Part shown: positions 52,599-61,304 of the stretch, in pieces
How the letters are laid out: every line of letters starts with the position of its first letter
Numbering within the stretch: position 1 is the stretch's first letter
Assembly: GCA_036496385.1 (NCBI GenBank)
Contig: DASXLD010000127.1
Coordinates: 1 to 64,000, forward strand
Length of the DNA stretch: 64,000 nucleotides
DNA from: Schlegelella_A sp036496385
GTDB lineage: Bacteria; Pseudomonadota; Gammaproteobacteria; Burkholderiales; Burkholderiaceae_C
Direction: 5' to 3'
The notes under the pieces: generated by a model
Told to the model about the DNA's origin: nothing
Seen by the model: the letters and a program-made list of their open reading frames with translations, nothing else
Database searches by the model: none
Made by a program: the position numbers and the translations under genes

Positions 52599-54104
52599 AT
52601 GGACGCGCCTCTCGAAGGCCGCAGGCCCGCGGCGTTGCCGGCCGATGCCGGCAGCGCGCCGGTGCCCGCGCCGGACTTCGATCGCGCGCGCTTCCGGCGG
52701 CTCTTCGTCGCCGTCATGGTGCCGATGTTTCTCGCCGCGGTCGACCAGACGCTGCTCGCGACGGCGACACCGGTGATCAGCCGCGAGCTCGGCAGCCTGC
52801 GCGACACCTCATGGCTCGCCGTCGGCTACCTGCTCGCGTCGGTGATCATGGTGCCGCTCTACGGCCGCCTCGGCGATCGCTACGGTCGCAGGAAGCTGCT
52901 CTCGATCGCGATCGTCGTCTTCGCAACCGGCTCGCTCGTGTGCGGCATCGCGCCGACGTTGCCGGCCCTGGTCGCGGCGCGGGTGCTGCAGGGGCTCGGC
53001 GGCGGCGGCCTGATGACGCTCTCGCAGGCGCTGATCGGCGAAGTCGTCGCGCCACGGCGGCGGGCCAGGAACCAGGCCTACTTCGCGATCATCTTCACCC
53101 TCGCGAGCGTCGGCGGCCCGGTGATCGGCGGCCTCGTCGTCCATCATGCGAGCTGGCGGTGGCTCTTCTTCGTCAACCTGCCGCTATGCGCGGTCGCGCT
53201 CTGGCGGCTGCGTTCGTTGCTCGCCGACGATCGCCCGCACCCGGGTCGGGGCATGCCGGACACGCGCGGCATCGCTCTCTTCGCGCTCACCGCGTCGACC
53301 GCGCTGTTCTGGCTGTCGTCGGCCGGCCATCACTTCGCCTGGGCCTCGGCGACGAGCATCGCGCTGGTCGTCGTGGCGGTCGTCTCGGCGATCGCGCTCG
53401 TCCGCGTCGAGCGTCGCGCCAGGCAGCCGTTCCTGCCGTTCGAGCTGCTCGCGCTGCCCGCGGTTCGCTACGCCGTGCTCACGGTCGTCGCGTTCGCCTC
53501 GGCGATGTTCTCGATGATCTTCTACCTGCCGATCTACCTCCAGCTCGCCCTCGGCTCGAATGCGGCGCAGTCGGGCATGCTGTTGCTGCCGCTGACCGCC
53601 GGAATCGTCGGCGGCGCCGCGCTGACGGGGCGGATCATCGTCTGGACCGGGCGGCCGACGAGGATCCCGAGCGTCGGCCTCGCCGTCGCCGCGGTCGCGC
53701 TCGCCGGCCTGGCCTGGCTGCCGTCGGCGCGGCCGTTTCTGATCGGCCTCGAGATCGTGACCGGGCTCGGCTTCGGCACGGTGATGTCGGTGATGCAGAT
53801 CGTCACCCAGACGGCGGCCGGCCCTGCGCGACTGGGCGCTGCCGCGTCGACCGTCTCGCTCGCGCGCACGCTCGGCTCGTCGGTCGGCGCCTCGGCGTTC
53901 GGCGCGCTCATCTTCGGCGTGATCGGCGCGGCGCCGGTGCTTGCTGCGCCGGGCGCGGTCGCCGACCCGCGCATCGGGCACGCCTTCCGCTTCGCTTTCG
54001 CCGCCGCGTCTGCGCTTTGCCTGCTGGCGGCGTGGGCGGCGAGCCGGGTGCCGCCTCTGCGCTTCGATGGCGAGCAGACGGTCACGCCACCGGCGGTCGA
54101 CTGA
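52599..54104 (+). CDS. MFS drug transporter (DHA2/EmrB-type)
   Basis: A 501-aa inner-membrane exporter with about 14 hydrophobic helices. It has MFLAAVDQTLLATATPVISRELG in helix 1, the loop motif GRLGDRYGRRKLL and helix-5 motif C-like FTLASVGGPVIGGL. Such proteins extrude drugs or organic compounds with protons. It starts 12 bp after dut, probably by read-through, and is followed by an RND adaptor and pump. Confidence 0.9.
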   Translation: MDAPLEGRRPAALPADAGSAPVPAPDFDRARFRRLFVAVMVPMFLAAVDQTLLATATPVISRELGSLRDTSWLAVGYLLASVIMVPLYGRLGDRYGRRKLLSIAIVVFATGSLVCGIAPTLPALVAARVLQGLGGGGLMTLSQALIGEVVAPRRRARNQAYFAIIFTLASVGGPVIGGLVVHHASWRWLFFVNLPLCAVALWRLRSLLADDRPHPGRGMPDTRGIALFALTASTALFWLSSAGHHFAWASATSIALVVVAVVSAIALVRVERRARQPFLPFELLALPAVRYAVLTVVAFASAMFSMIFYLPIYLQLALGSNAAQSGMLLLPLTAGIVGGAALTGRIIVWTGRPTRIPSVGLAVAAVALAGLAWLPSARPFLIGLEIVTGLGFGTVMSVMQIVTQTAAGPARLGAAASTVSLARTLGSSVGASAFGALIFGVIGAAPVLAAPGAVADPRIGHAFRFAFAAASALCLLAAWAASRVPPLRFDGEQTVTPPAVD

Positions 54105-54143
54105 TCCTCGGGCGATGCCTGCAGGCATCACAATCGCGGGCGC

Positions 54144-55394
54144 ATGAATCAACGCGTCCTGGTCGGGGTCGTCGTCGCCGCGGTCGCGATCGCTGGCGGT
54201 GCGATCGTGCTCACGCGCGGCGAGAACCACGGCGGCGCCGCGACCGCCGATGGCGCGAGTCCAGCGATGGCCGCGGCGGCGAGCGGGCCTGCCGTCAGCG
54301 TGACCACGGTGCTTGTCCAGACGCGCAACGTCGACGTCATGCTCGAGGCGACCGGCACGGTCACCTCGCTCAACAGCGTCGACGTCCGGCCGCAGATCGC
54401 GAGCGTCATCACCAAGGCGCACATCAAGGAAGGGCAGTTCGTCCGCGCCGGCGACGCGCTCTTCACGCTCGACGCCCGCAACGACGAGGTCAACATCGCC
54501 AAGGCCGAGGCGCAGCTCGCCAAGGACCTGGCCGGGCTCGCCGACGCCGATCGCCAGCTCGCCCGCAGCCAGGACCTCTTCAAGCAGAACTTCATCTCGC
54601 AGGGTGCCGTCGACACCAACCAGATGCTGGTCGAGTCGCAGCGCGCCGTCGTCGCCGCCGACCGCGCCGCGATCACCGCGGCGAAGGTCGGCCTGTCGTA
54701 CACGCGCATCGTCGCGCCGACGTCGGGTCGCGCCGGCGCGATCAACGTCTTTGCCGGCAGCCTGGTCCAACCCACCGGCAATGCTCTCGTCACGATCACG
54801 CAGCTCGATCCGATCAGCGTCGCCTTCAGCCTGCCGCAGCGCAACCTCTCGGACGCGCTGGCGACGTTGCGCGGCGGCGGCGGCACCGTGACCGCGCTGC
54901 TGCCCGACAGCGACGGCGCGCTCAAGGGGAAGCTCCAGTTTGTCGACAACGTCGTCGACGCGGCTTCCGGGACGGTGCGCGCCAAGGCGGAATTCGCCAA
55001 TCCGGGCGAGCGCCTCTGGCCCGGTGCCTTCGTCACGATCCGGCTCGCGGTGCAGACGCTGAAGGGCGCGAGCGTGATCCCGCAGGCGGCGATCATCCAG
55101 AGCCCGCGCGGCAGGATCGTCTACGTCGTCGACGCCGGCGCCAGGGTCGCGGCGCGCCCGGTCGAGGTCGTCTATGCGAGCGGCGAGGATGCCGCCGTCA
55201 GCGGCGTCAAGCCCGGCGAGCGGATCGTCCTGGAAGGGCGGCAGAACCTGCGCCCGGGATCGCCGGTGATCGAGCGTCCCGCCGGCGACCTCGGCCCGGC
55301 CAAGGGGCGCGCCGCTTCGCCGGCGTCCTCCGGCGTTCTGGCGGTTCCTGCGGGCGCATCCGGTGCCGTTGGCGTGCGCGCGACCGCAGCCTGA
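54144..55394 (+). CDS. RND efflux periplasmic adaptor (MdtA/AcrA-type)
   Basis: A 416-aa membrane-fusion protein. An N-terminal signal or anchor (about 8-25) is followed by the lipoyl/hairpin region (VRPQIASVITKAHIKEGQFVRAGDALFTLDARN, long alpha-helical hairpin, VGLSYTRIVAPTSGRAGAINVFAGSLV) and a C-terminal beta-barrel domain. It links the RND pump encoded 23 bp downstream to an outer-membrane channel. No channel gene is present here. Confidence 0.9.
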   Translation: MNQRVLVGVVVAAVAIAGGAIVLTRGENHGGAATADGASPAMAAAASGPAVSVTTVLVQTRNVDVMLEATGTVTSLNSVDVRPQIASVITKAHIKEGQFVRAGDALFTLDARNDEVNIAKAEAQLAKDLAGLADADRQLARSQDLFKQNFISQGAVDTNQMLVESQRAVVAADRAAITAAKVGLSYTRIVAPTSGRAGAINVFAGSLVQPTGNALVTITQLDPISVAFSLPQRNLSDALATLRGGGGTVTALLPDSDGALKGKLQFVDNVVDAASGTVRAKAEFANPGERLWPGAFVTIRLAVQTLKGASVIPQAAIIQSPRGRIVYVVDAGARVAARPVEVVYASGEDAAVSGVKPGERIVLEGRQNLRPGSPVIERPAGDLGPAKGRAASPASSGVLAVPAGASGAVGVRATAA

Positions 55395-55417
55395 GCGCGT
55401 CGCGACGGACTGCGGCG

Positions 55418-58400
55418 ATGAATCTGTCCGAGCTGTTCATCCGCCGGCCGGTGCTGACGGTGCTGCTCAACGCGGCCATCGTCGTCGCCGGCGCGATCGC
55501 GTTCAACAAGATCCCGGTCGCTGCCCTGCCGAGCTACAACACGCCGGTCATCAACGTCTTCGCGGCGCTGCCGGGAGCGAGCCCGGAATCGATGGCGACC
55601 TCGGTCGCGCTCCAGCTCGAGAAGCAGTTCCAGACGATCCCGGGGCTGGCGGTCATCAGCTCGACCAATACGCTCGGCGCGACCTCGGTGACGCTCGAAT
55701 TCGACCAGGGCCGCGACATCGACGCCGCCGCGGTCGACGTGCAGGCGGCGCTGCTGCGGGCGCAGCGCCAGCTGCCGATCGAAATGACGGTGCCGCCGTC
55801 GTACCGCAAGGTCAATCCCGCCGACGCGCCGGTGCTGTTCCTGGCGATGACATCGCCTTCGCTCAGCCTCTCCGACCTCAACGACTTCGCCGAGCACCTG
55901 ATCTCGCCGACGCTGTCGACGCTCGATGGCGTCGCCCAGGTCAACATCTACGGCCAGAAGCGCTTCGCCGTGCGCGTGCGCGTCCAGCCCGACGCGCTCG
56001 CGGCGCGCAACATCAGCCTCGACGAGCTGACCAAGGCGCTCTCCGCCGCCAACGCGAATACTCCGGTCGGCACGCTCGAGGGACCGGCTCAGACGCTGAC
56101 GCTGCAGGCCAACCGGCAGCTCCGCAACGCGGCCGAGTTTGCCGAGCTGATCGTCAGCAACAAGGGCGGCAATACCGTACGGCTGAAGGAAGTCGCGACC
56201 GTCGAAGACAGCTACGAGACGGTGAAGACGGCGGCATCGTTCAACGGCGAGACGTCGATCTCGCTCGCGATCCTGCGCCAGCCCGACGCCAACACCGTCA
56301 AGGTCGTCGATTCCGTGCGCGCCAAGCTGGCGTCGTTCCAGTCGCAGCTGCCGGCGTCGGTGCGTCTGTCTGCGGTCAACGATCGCTCGGTCTCGATCCG
56401 CACCGCGCTGCACGACGTGACGCTGACGATGCTGGGAACGATCGGGCTCGTCGTCCTCGTCATCTTCCTGTTCCTGCGCCGGTTCGTCGCGACCGCGATC
56501 CCGACCCTGTCGCTGCCGGTCTCGCTGGTCGGCGCAGTCTCGCTGCTGTGGGCGTTCGGCTACACGATCGACAACATCTCGCTGCTCGGCCTGACGCTCG
56601 CCGTCGGCCTGGTCGTCGACGACGCGATCGTCATGCTCGAGAACATCATGCGCCACGTCGAGCGCGGCGAGCCGGCATTCCAGGCGGCGCTGCGCGGCTC
56701 GCGCGAGGTCGGCTTCACGATCATCTCGATTTCGAGCTCGCTGGTCGCGGTGTTCATCCCGATCTTCTTCATGCCCGGCGTGATCGGCCTGCTGTTCCAC
56801 GAGTTCGCGGTGATCGTCTCGCTGGCGATCGTCGCCTCGGCGTTCGTTTCGCTGACGCTGGTGCCGATGCTCGCCAGCCGTTTCCTGAAGAGCGAGGCGC
56901 ACGCCCAGCCGGCCGGCGTTGAACGAGGCGCGGGAGTGCTGCCTTCGTCGACCGCATCGGCGGGCGGGCATCCGAAGGCGCCGGCGGCGAACGCTGTCAT
57001 CCGCGCCTTCGAGCGCGGCTTCAACACCGTGCTCGCCGCCTACACCCGTTCGCTCGACGTGGCGCTGCGCCATCGCGCGATCGTGCTCATCGTCGCGCTG
57101 CTCACGTTCGTCGCCACCGCGTGGCTGTTCGTGACGATCCCGAAGGGGTTCTTCCCCGAGGAGGACATCGGCCAGCTGCGGATCTCCACCGAGGCGGCCG
57201 AGGACACCTCGTTCGACAAGATGGTGCAGCTGCAGAACCGGATCGCCGACATCGTGCGCGCCGATCCGAACGTGCAGACGGTCAACTCCTTCAACGGCGG
57301 CTTCGGCTCGCAGAACAGCGGCCGGCTCTTCATCAACCTCAAGCCACGCGACCAGCGCCAGCCGATGAAGGCGGTCGTCGAGGGACTGCGCATGAAGCTG
57401 CGCGAAGTCCCCGGCATCGCTGCCTATATGCAGCCGATCCAGAACCTGCAGCTCGGCGGCCGGCCGAGCAAGGCGCAATACCAGTACATCCTGCAGAGCG
57501 TGCAGACGGGCGAGCTGAACGACTGGTCGCTGCGCTTGCAGGAGCTGATGCGCAACGACCCGCGTTTCCGTGACGTCACGAGCGACTCGCAGCTGAAGGG
57601 CCTGCAGGCGTCGCTGAAGATCGACCGCGACCGTGCCAACACCCTCGGTGTCTCGATCGACAGCATCCGCACCGAGCTCTACAGCGCGTTCGGCGAACGC
57701 CAGGTGTCGACGATCTACACCCCGGTCGACAGCTACCAGGTGATCATGGAGGTCGCTCCCGGTGCCAAGCAGGACGAGAGCGCGTTCAACAACATCTACG
57801 TCCGCTCGAACTCCGGCTCGCTGGTCCCCTTGTCGAGCTTCGCGACCGTCGAGCGCTCGGTCGGCCCGACCGCGATCAACCACGTCGGCCAGCTGCAGGC
57901 CGTCACCGTCTCGTTCAATCTGGCACCGGGCACGGCGCTCGGCGATGCGACGGCGAAGCTGGAGCAATACCGCGATCAGCTCCACATGCCGGCGTCGATC
58001 ATCACCAGCTACGGTGGCGACGCCGCGGTGTTCAAGAGCTCGCAGGGCAGCCAGGCGATCCTGATCGTCTCGGCGCTGCTCGTCATCTACGTTCTGCTCG
58101 GCGTGCTCTACGAGAGCTACGTCCATCCGCTGACGATCCTCGCCGGGCTGCCGTCGGCTGCGGTCGGCGCGCTGCTGACGCTGCGCCTGTTCGGGCTCGA
58201 CCTGACGCTGATCGCGACGATCGGCATCCTGCTCCTGATCGGCATCGTCAAGAAGAACGCGATCATGATGATCGACTTCGCGCTCGATGCGCAGCGCAAC
58301 GACGGCATGGCGCCGGCGGCCGCGATCCGCGAGGCCTGCATCCTGCGCTTCCGGCCGATCATGATGACGACGCTCGCCGCGCTGATGGGCGCGGTGCCGA

Positions 58401-58603
58401 TCGCGCTCGGCCTCGGCGCCGGCGCGGAGCTGCGCCAGCCGCTCGGCCTCGCGGTCGCGGGCGGGCTCGTCTTCTCGCAGGCGATCACGCTCTACATCAC
58501 GCCAGTGATCTACCTGGCGCTCGATCGCTTCAGCGGCAAGGGTCCGGTGCAGACGCCGGAAGTCGCACCGGCCGGGACCACGAGCGCGTCGGCTGCGGAA
58601 TAG
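55418..58603 (+). CDS. RND efflux pump permease (MdtB/AcrB-like)
   Basis: A 1061-aa inner-membrane proton-driven pump. It opens MNLSELFIRRPVLTVLLNAAIVVAGAIAF, with porter domains, helix 4 GLTLAVGLVVDDAIVMLENIMRHVERG carrying the two proton-relay aspartates, and helix 10-12 segments GIVKKNAIMMIDFALDAQRNDGM and RFRPIMMTTLAALMGAVPIALG. It is most like MdtB/MdtC. ATG 55418 gives the family start. Its terminal ~20 residues are Ala/Thr-rich. With the adaptor it forms two of three parts of an efflux system. Confidence 0.93.
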   Translation: MNLSELFIRRPVLTVLLNAAIVVAGAIAFNKIPVAALPSYNTPVINVFAALPGASPESMATSVALQLEKQFQTIPGLAVISSTNTLGATSVTLEFDQGRDIDAAAVDVQAALLRAQRQLPIEMTVPPSYRKVNPADAPVLFLAMTSPSLSLSDLNDFAEHLISPTLSTLDGVAQVNIYGQKRFAVRVRVQPDALAARNISLDELTKALSAANANTPVGTLEGPAQTLTLQANRQLRNAAEFAELIVSNKGGNTVRLKEVATVEDSYETVKTAASFNGETSISLAILRQPDANTVKVVDSVRAKLASFQSQLPASVRLSAVNDRSVSIRTALHDVTLTMLGTIGLVVLVIFLFLRRFVATAIPTLSLPVSLVGAVSLLWAFGYTIDNISLLGLTLAVGLVVDDAIVMLENIMRHVERGEPAFQAALRGSREVGFTIISISSSLVAVFIPIFFMPGVIGLLFHEFAVIVSLAIVASAFVSLTLVPMLASRFLKSEAHAQPAGVERGAGVLPSSTASAGGHPKAPAANAVIRAFERGFNTVLAAYTRSLDVALRHRAIVLIVALLTFVATAWLFVTIPKGFFPEEDIGQLRISTEAAEDTSFDKMVQLQNRIADIVRADPNVQTVNSFNGGFGSQNSGRLFINLKPRDQRQPMKAVVEGLRMKLREVPGIAAYMQPIQNLQLGGRPSKAQYQYILQSVQTGELNDWSLRLQELMRNDPRFRDVTSDSQLKGLQASLKIDRDRANTLGVSIDSIRTELYSAFGERQVSTIYTPVDSYQVIMEVAPGAKQDESAFNNIYVRSNSGSLVPLSSFATVERSVGPTAINHVGQLQAVTVSFNLAPGTALGDATAKLEQYRDQLHMPASIITSYGGDAAVFKSSQGSQAILIVSALLVIYVLLGVLYESYVHPLTILAGLPSAAVGALLTLRLFGLDLTLIATIGILLLIGIVKKNAIMMIDFALDAQRNDGMAPAAAIREACILRFRPIMMTTLAALMGAVPIALGLGAGAELRQPLGLAVAGGLVFSQAITLYITPVIYLALDRFSGKGPVQTPEVAPAGTTSASAAE

Positions 58604-58642
58604 CGGCGCCGCGGTCGACCGCGGTGGCGCGTCGTGCCGGCT

Positions 58643-59167
58643 TCAGTGCAGGTGCGGTCCGGGAACCGCCGCGGCGAGGACGCCGAGCCCGCTGTTGCCG
58701 ACCGAGCCAACCTCGATCTCCGCTTCGCTCGCCTCGCGCACGTCGCGCACGACGAGCGACAGCCTGAGGGCGATGCCGGCGAGGGGATGGTTGCCGTCGA
58801 GGACGACGTGGTCCGGGTAGACCTCGGTGACGGTGTAGATCGCGTCCTTCGGCATGTCGGGCGTCGCCGCGCCCGGCGGCGGCCCTTCGAACTGCATGCC
58901 GGCGTCGACGACGCCTTCGGGAAAGATGTCGCGCGACTCGAAGAAGACGAGCCCGGCGTCGTACTCGCCGAAGGCGTGCTCGGGCTCGAGGTGCAGCGTC
59001 GTTTCGAAGCCGGGCTCGTGGCCGGCGAGCGCGTCCTCGACCTTCTCGAGCAGGTCGTCGCCGCCGAAGAAGAATTCGACCGGCTCGCGCAGCTCGTCGA
59101 TCTCGACGCCTTGCGCATCGGCGAGCCGCCACGTCAGGCTGACGACGCAGGGAGCGACGATCTCCAT
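58643..59167 (-). CDS. FKBP-type peptidyl-prolyl isomerase (SlyD-like)
   Basis: A 174-aa protein related to SlyD/FkpB: CVVSLTWRLADAQGVEIDELREPVEFFFGGDDLLEKVEDALAGHEPGFETTLHLEPEHAFGEYD, then an insert-in-flap-like region and FYPDHVVLDGNHPLAGIALRLSLVVRDVREA-like end. It probably assists protein folding in the cytosol. It lacks the His-rich metal tail of E. coli SlyD. ATG 59167 is 24 bp from the divergent JmjC gene; the 3' end converges with the RND gene. Confidence 0.85.
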   Translation of the reverse strand: MEIVAPCVVSLTWRLADAQGVEIDELREPVEFFFGGDDLLEKVEDALAGHEPGFETTLHLEPEHAFGEYDAGLVFFESRDIFPEGVVDAGMQFEGPPPGAATPDMPKDAIYTVTEVYPDHVVLDGNHPLAGIALRLSLVVRDVREASEAEIEVGSVGNSGLGVLAAAVPGPHLH

Positions 59168-59191
59168 CGATCGATCATCGCACAATGGGGT

Positions 59192-60358
59192 ATGGATCCG
59201 GACCGGCCGCTGACCCTTCTCGGCGGCTTGTCGGCCGCTGCGTTCCTGCGCCGCCACTGGCAGAAGAAGCCGCTTCTCATCCGCAACGCCGCGCCGGGCG
59301 CGCTCGCACAGGTCGACCGCGCGCGGCTGTTCGAGCTGGCCGCGCAGGACGGCGTCGAATCGCGGCTGATCGCGCGAACCGGCAGGCGCTGGGCGTTGCA
59401 GCGCGGCCCGATCGCGAGTCGCTCGTTGCCGCGGGACGGCGCTCGCAACTGGACGCTTCTCGTCCAAGGCGTCGACCTCCACGACGACGCTGCGCACCGC
59501 TTGCTGCGGCGATTCCGCTTCCTTCCCGATGCCCGGCTCGATGACGTGATGTGCTCGTGGGCGGCCGACGGCGGCGGCGTCGGCCCGCATGTCGATTCGT
59601 ACGACGTCTTCCTGCTGCAGACCGCCGGCCGCCGGCGATGGCGGATCGGGCCGACGCACGATGCGCGCTGGCGCAGCGACGTGCCGTTGAAGATGCTCGC
59701 CGGCTTTGCCGCGAGCGACCAATGGCTGCTCGAGCCCGGTGACATGCTCTACCTGCCGCCCGGCTGGGGGCATGACGGCGTCGCCGTCGGTGACTGCATC
59801 ACGGCGTCGATCGGCTTTCGCGCTCCTGCCGCCGTCGCGCTCGCCGCCGACGTGCTCGAGCGCGTCGTCGACGCCGCGCGCGAGGAAGCGTCGGCGGCCG
59901 ACGGTGCGGCCTCGCGCCGCTACGGCGACTCCGGAGCAACGGCTTGCCGGCATCCGGCCCGGATCCCGGTCGCGTTGCAGCGCTTCGCCGGCGAAGCGCT
60001 CGATCGCCTGCTCGCCGATGACCTCGCTCGTGAGCGTGCGATCGGCGAGGTCTTGAGCGAGCCGAAGCCGGGGACATGGTTCGACGCCGGCCCGGCACGC
60101 CACGGGGCTCGGGGCATCGCGCTCGATCGCCGCACGAGGATGCTCTACGACGATCGCTTCGTCTTCGTCAACGGCGAGGCCGTCCGCGCCTCGGGACCGG
60201 ACGCGACGCTGCTGCGCCGGCTCGCCGACGAGCGTCGCCTGGACGCGAAAAGCGTCGCACAAGCGGGCGCCTCGGCGCGCGCATTGCTGGCAGAGTGGCT
60301 GCGCGCGGGCTGGTGCGTGCGGCCTGCGGCACGCTTCGACAGCGAGGAATCGACATGA
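59192..60358 (+). CDS. JmjC/cupin ribosomal oxygenase (RoxA/YcfD-like)
   Basis: A 388-aa 2-oxoglutarate/Fe(II) oxygenase. The JmjC iron triad is H133-x-D135 (GPHVDSYD) and H194 (PGWGHDG), with LQTAGRRRWRIG and EPGDMLYLPPGWGHDG typical of bacterial YcfD, which hydroxylates an arginine of ribosomal protein L16. A C-terminal winged-helix-like part follows. ATG 59192 is the first family-consistent start. It overlaps the following 162-aa gene by 4 bp. Confidence 0.9.
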   Translation: MDPDRPLTLLGGLSAAAFLRRHWQKKPLLIRNAAPGALAQVDRARLFELAAQDGVESRLIARTGRRWALQRGPIASRSLPRDGARNWTLLVQGVDLHDDAAHRLLRRFRFLPDARLDDVMCSWAADGGGVGPHVDSYDVFLLQTAGRRRWRIGPTHDARWRSDVPLKMLAGFAASDQWLLEPGDMLYLPPGWGHDGVAVGDCITASIGFRAPAAVALAADVLERVVDAAREEASAADGAASRRYGDSGATACRHPARIPVALQRFAGEALDRLLADDLARERAIGEVLSEPKPGTWFDAGPARHGARGIALDRRTRMLYDDRFVFVNGEAVRASGPDATLLRRLADERRLDAKSVAQAGASARALLAEWLRAGWCVRPAARFDSEEST

Positions 60359-60843
60359 GTGGCGACAACATCCTTCCGATCGCTTCGCGTTCCGAGTTCA
60401 CCGGTGCGATCCGCGCCTCGTTCGCGCTCGCTGCGCAGGACGGCGCGAACGAGATCGTGATCGTCGATCCGAACTTTGCCGACTGGCCGCTCAACGACCG
60501 CGCCGTCGTCGACTCGCTCGTTGCCTGGGTCGATTCGCGCCGAAGCCTCACGGTGTTCGCCGACAGCTTCGAGGAGATCGCGCGTCGCCAGTCGAGGTTC
60601 GTCGAGTGGCGGCGCCAGTGGGCGCACGTCGTTCGCTGCCGCAGCGACCCGGAGCTCGAGACCGAGCAGGTGCCGACGATCCTGCTCGCGCCCGGCGTCA
60701 CTTGCGTGCGGCTGCTGGATCGGGTGCGCTATCGCGGGACGGTGTCGAATCGAGCGGTCGACATGACCGAATGCCAAGAAACGATTGACGCGCTTTTGCA
60801 ACGCTCGGCCGAGGCGTTCCCGGTCACGACCCTGGGCCTCTAG
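60355..60843 (+). CDS. Conserved hypothetical protein, coupled to the JmjC gene
   Basis: A 162-aa protein with no named domain: ILPIASRSEFTGAIRASFALAAQDGANEIVIVDPNFADWPLNDRAVVDSLVAWVDSRRSLTVF, then EEIARRQSRFVEWRRQWAHVVRCR. The composition and the alternating beta/alpha pattern suggest a compact cytosolic fold (HKD-like phospholipase fold is possible but has no catalytic motif). It overlaps the JmjC stop by 4 bp, so a link to ribosome oxygenation is a hypothesis. Confidence 0.65.
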   Translation: MSGDNILPIASRSEFTGAIRASFALAAQDGANEIVIVDPNFADWPLNDRAVVDSLVAWVDSRRSLTVFADSFEEIARRQSRFVEWRRQWAHVVRCRSDPELETEQVPTILLAPGVTCVRLLDRVRYRGTVSNRAVDMTECQETIDALLQRSAEAFPVTTLGL

Positions 60844-60863
60844 GGAAAGCCCTTAACGCCGCC

Positions 60864-60869
60864 TATAAT
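60864..60869 (+). promoter_or_regulatory. Consensus -10 box upstream of the small lipoprotein
   Basis: TATAAT is a perfect -10 match, but no TTGACA-like -35 is found 15-18 bp before it. Transcription from here would give a ~110-base leader before ATG 60986. Confidence 0.4.
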
Positions 60870-60943
60870 CGCCGGCTAGGCATTGGAAATGCTCGCGCTT
60901 TCCTTTCCTGCGGACGATGGGGCTCTTCGACAAGAGGGTTCCC

Positions 60944-60961
60944 ACAATGACCGGTGATTGT
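60944..60961. promoter_or_regulatory. Near-perfect palindrome in the lipoprotein leader
   Basis: ACAATGACC-GGTGATTGT pairs with one mismatch over 9-bp arms. It could be an operator or a leader hairpin. A second short stem, CTCTT...AAGAG, lies just upstream. Confidence 0.4.
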
Positions 60962-60985
60962 CGAACTTAATAATCGAGGAGAAAC

Positions 60986-61234
60986 ATGAAAACCGCACTG
61001 CTGATGGTGACCCTGGCCGCCGCCGTTTCCTTTGCTGCCTGCAGCAAGAAGGAAGAGACGACGACCACCACGACGACGCCTCCGCCGGCGATGACGGCCC
61101 CGGCAACGACGTCCGCGACCGACGCCGCCTCGTCGGCGATGAGCTCGGCGATGACCGCTGCCTCCGCGGCGATGGATTCCGCCGCGGCGGCGAACATGGC
61201 GGCTTCCGCGGCCATGAGCGCTGCCTCGAAGTAA
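60986..61234 (+). CDS. Small Ala/Thr-rich lipoprotein
   Basis: An 82-aa lipoprotein. Signal peptide with lipobox SFAAC (cysteine 19), then KKEETTTTTTTPPP and an Ala/Ser/Met-rich repeat (SSAMSSAMTAASAAMDSAAAANMAASAAMSAAS) that would form a long amphipathic helix, as in Lpp-like proteins. GAGGAG lies six bases upstream of the ATG. A terminator follows. The role is unknown; an envelope spacer or stress lipoprotein is plausible. Confidence 0.8.
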   Translation: MKTALLMVTLAAAVSFAACSKKEETTTTTTTPPPAMTAPATTSATDAASSAMSSAMTAASAAMDSAAAANMAASAAMSAASK

Positions 61235-61254
61235 GCAGCGGGTCGAGAGAGCCG

Positions 61255-61281
61255 AAAGAGCCGCCTCCGGGCGGCTCTTTT
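61255..61281 (+). terminator. Rho-independent terminator after the lipoprotein
   Basis: AGAGCCGCC-TCCG-GGCGGCTCT forms a 9-bp GC-rich stem with a 4-base loop, followed by TTT, about 20 bp after the stop. Confidence 0.85.
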
Positions 61282-61304
61282 CATTGCCGCGCGGTCGCGT
61301 TCGC

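Noticed and set aside
55172..58126. 984-codon minus-strand open frame
   Set aside because: Antisense to the RND pump; Asp/Arg/Gln-rich low-complexity translation.
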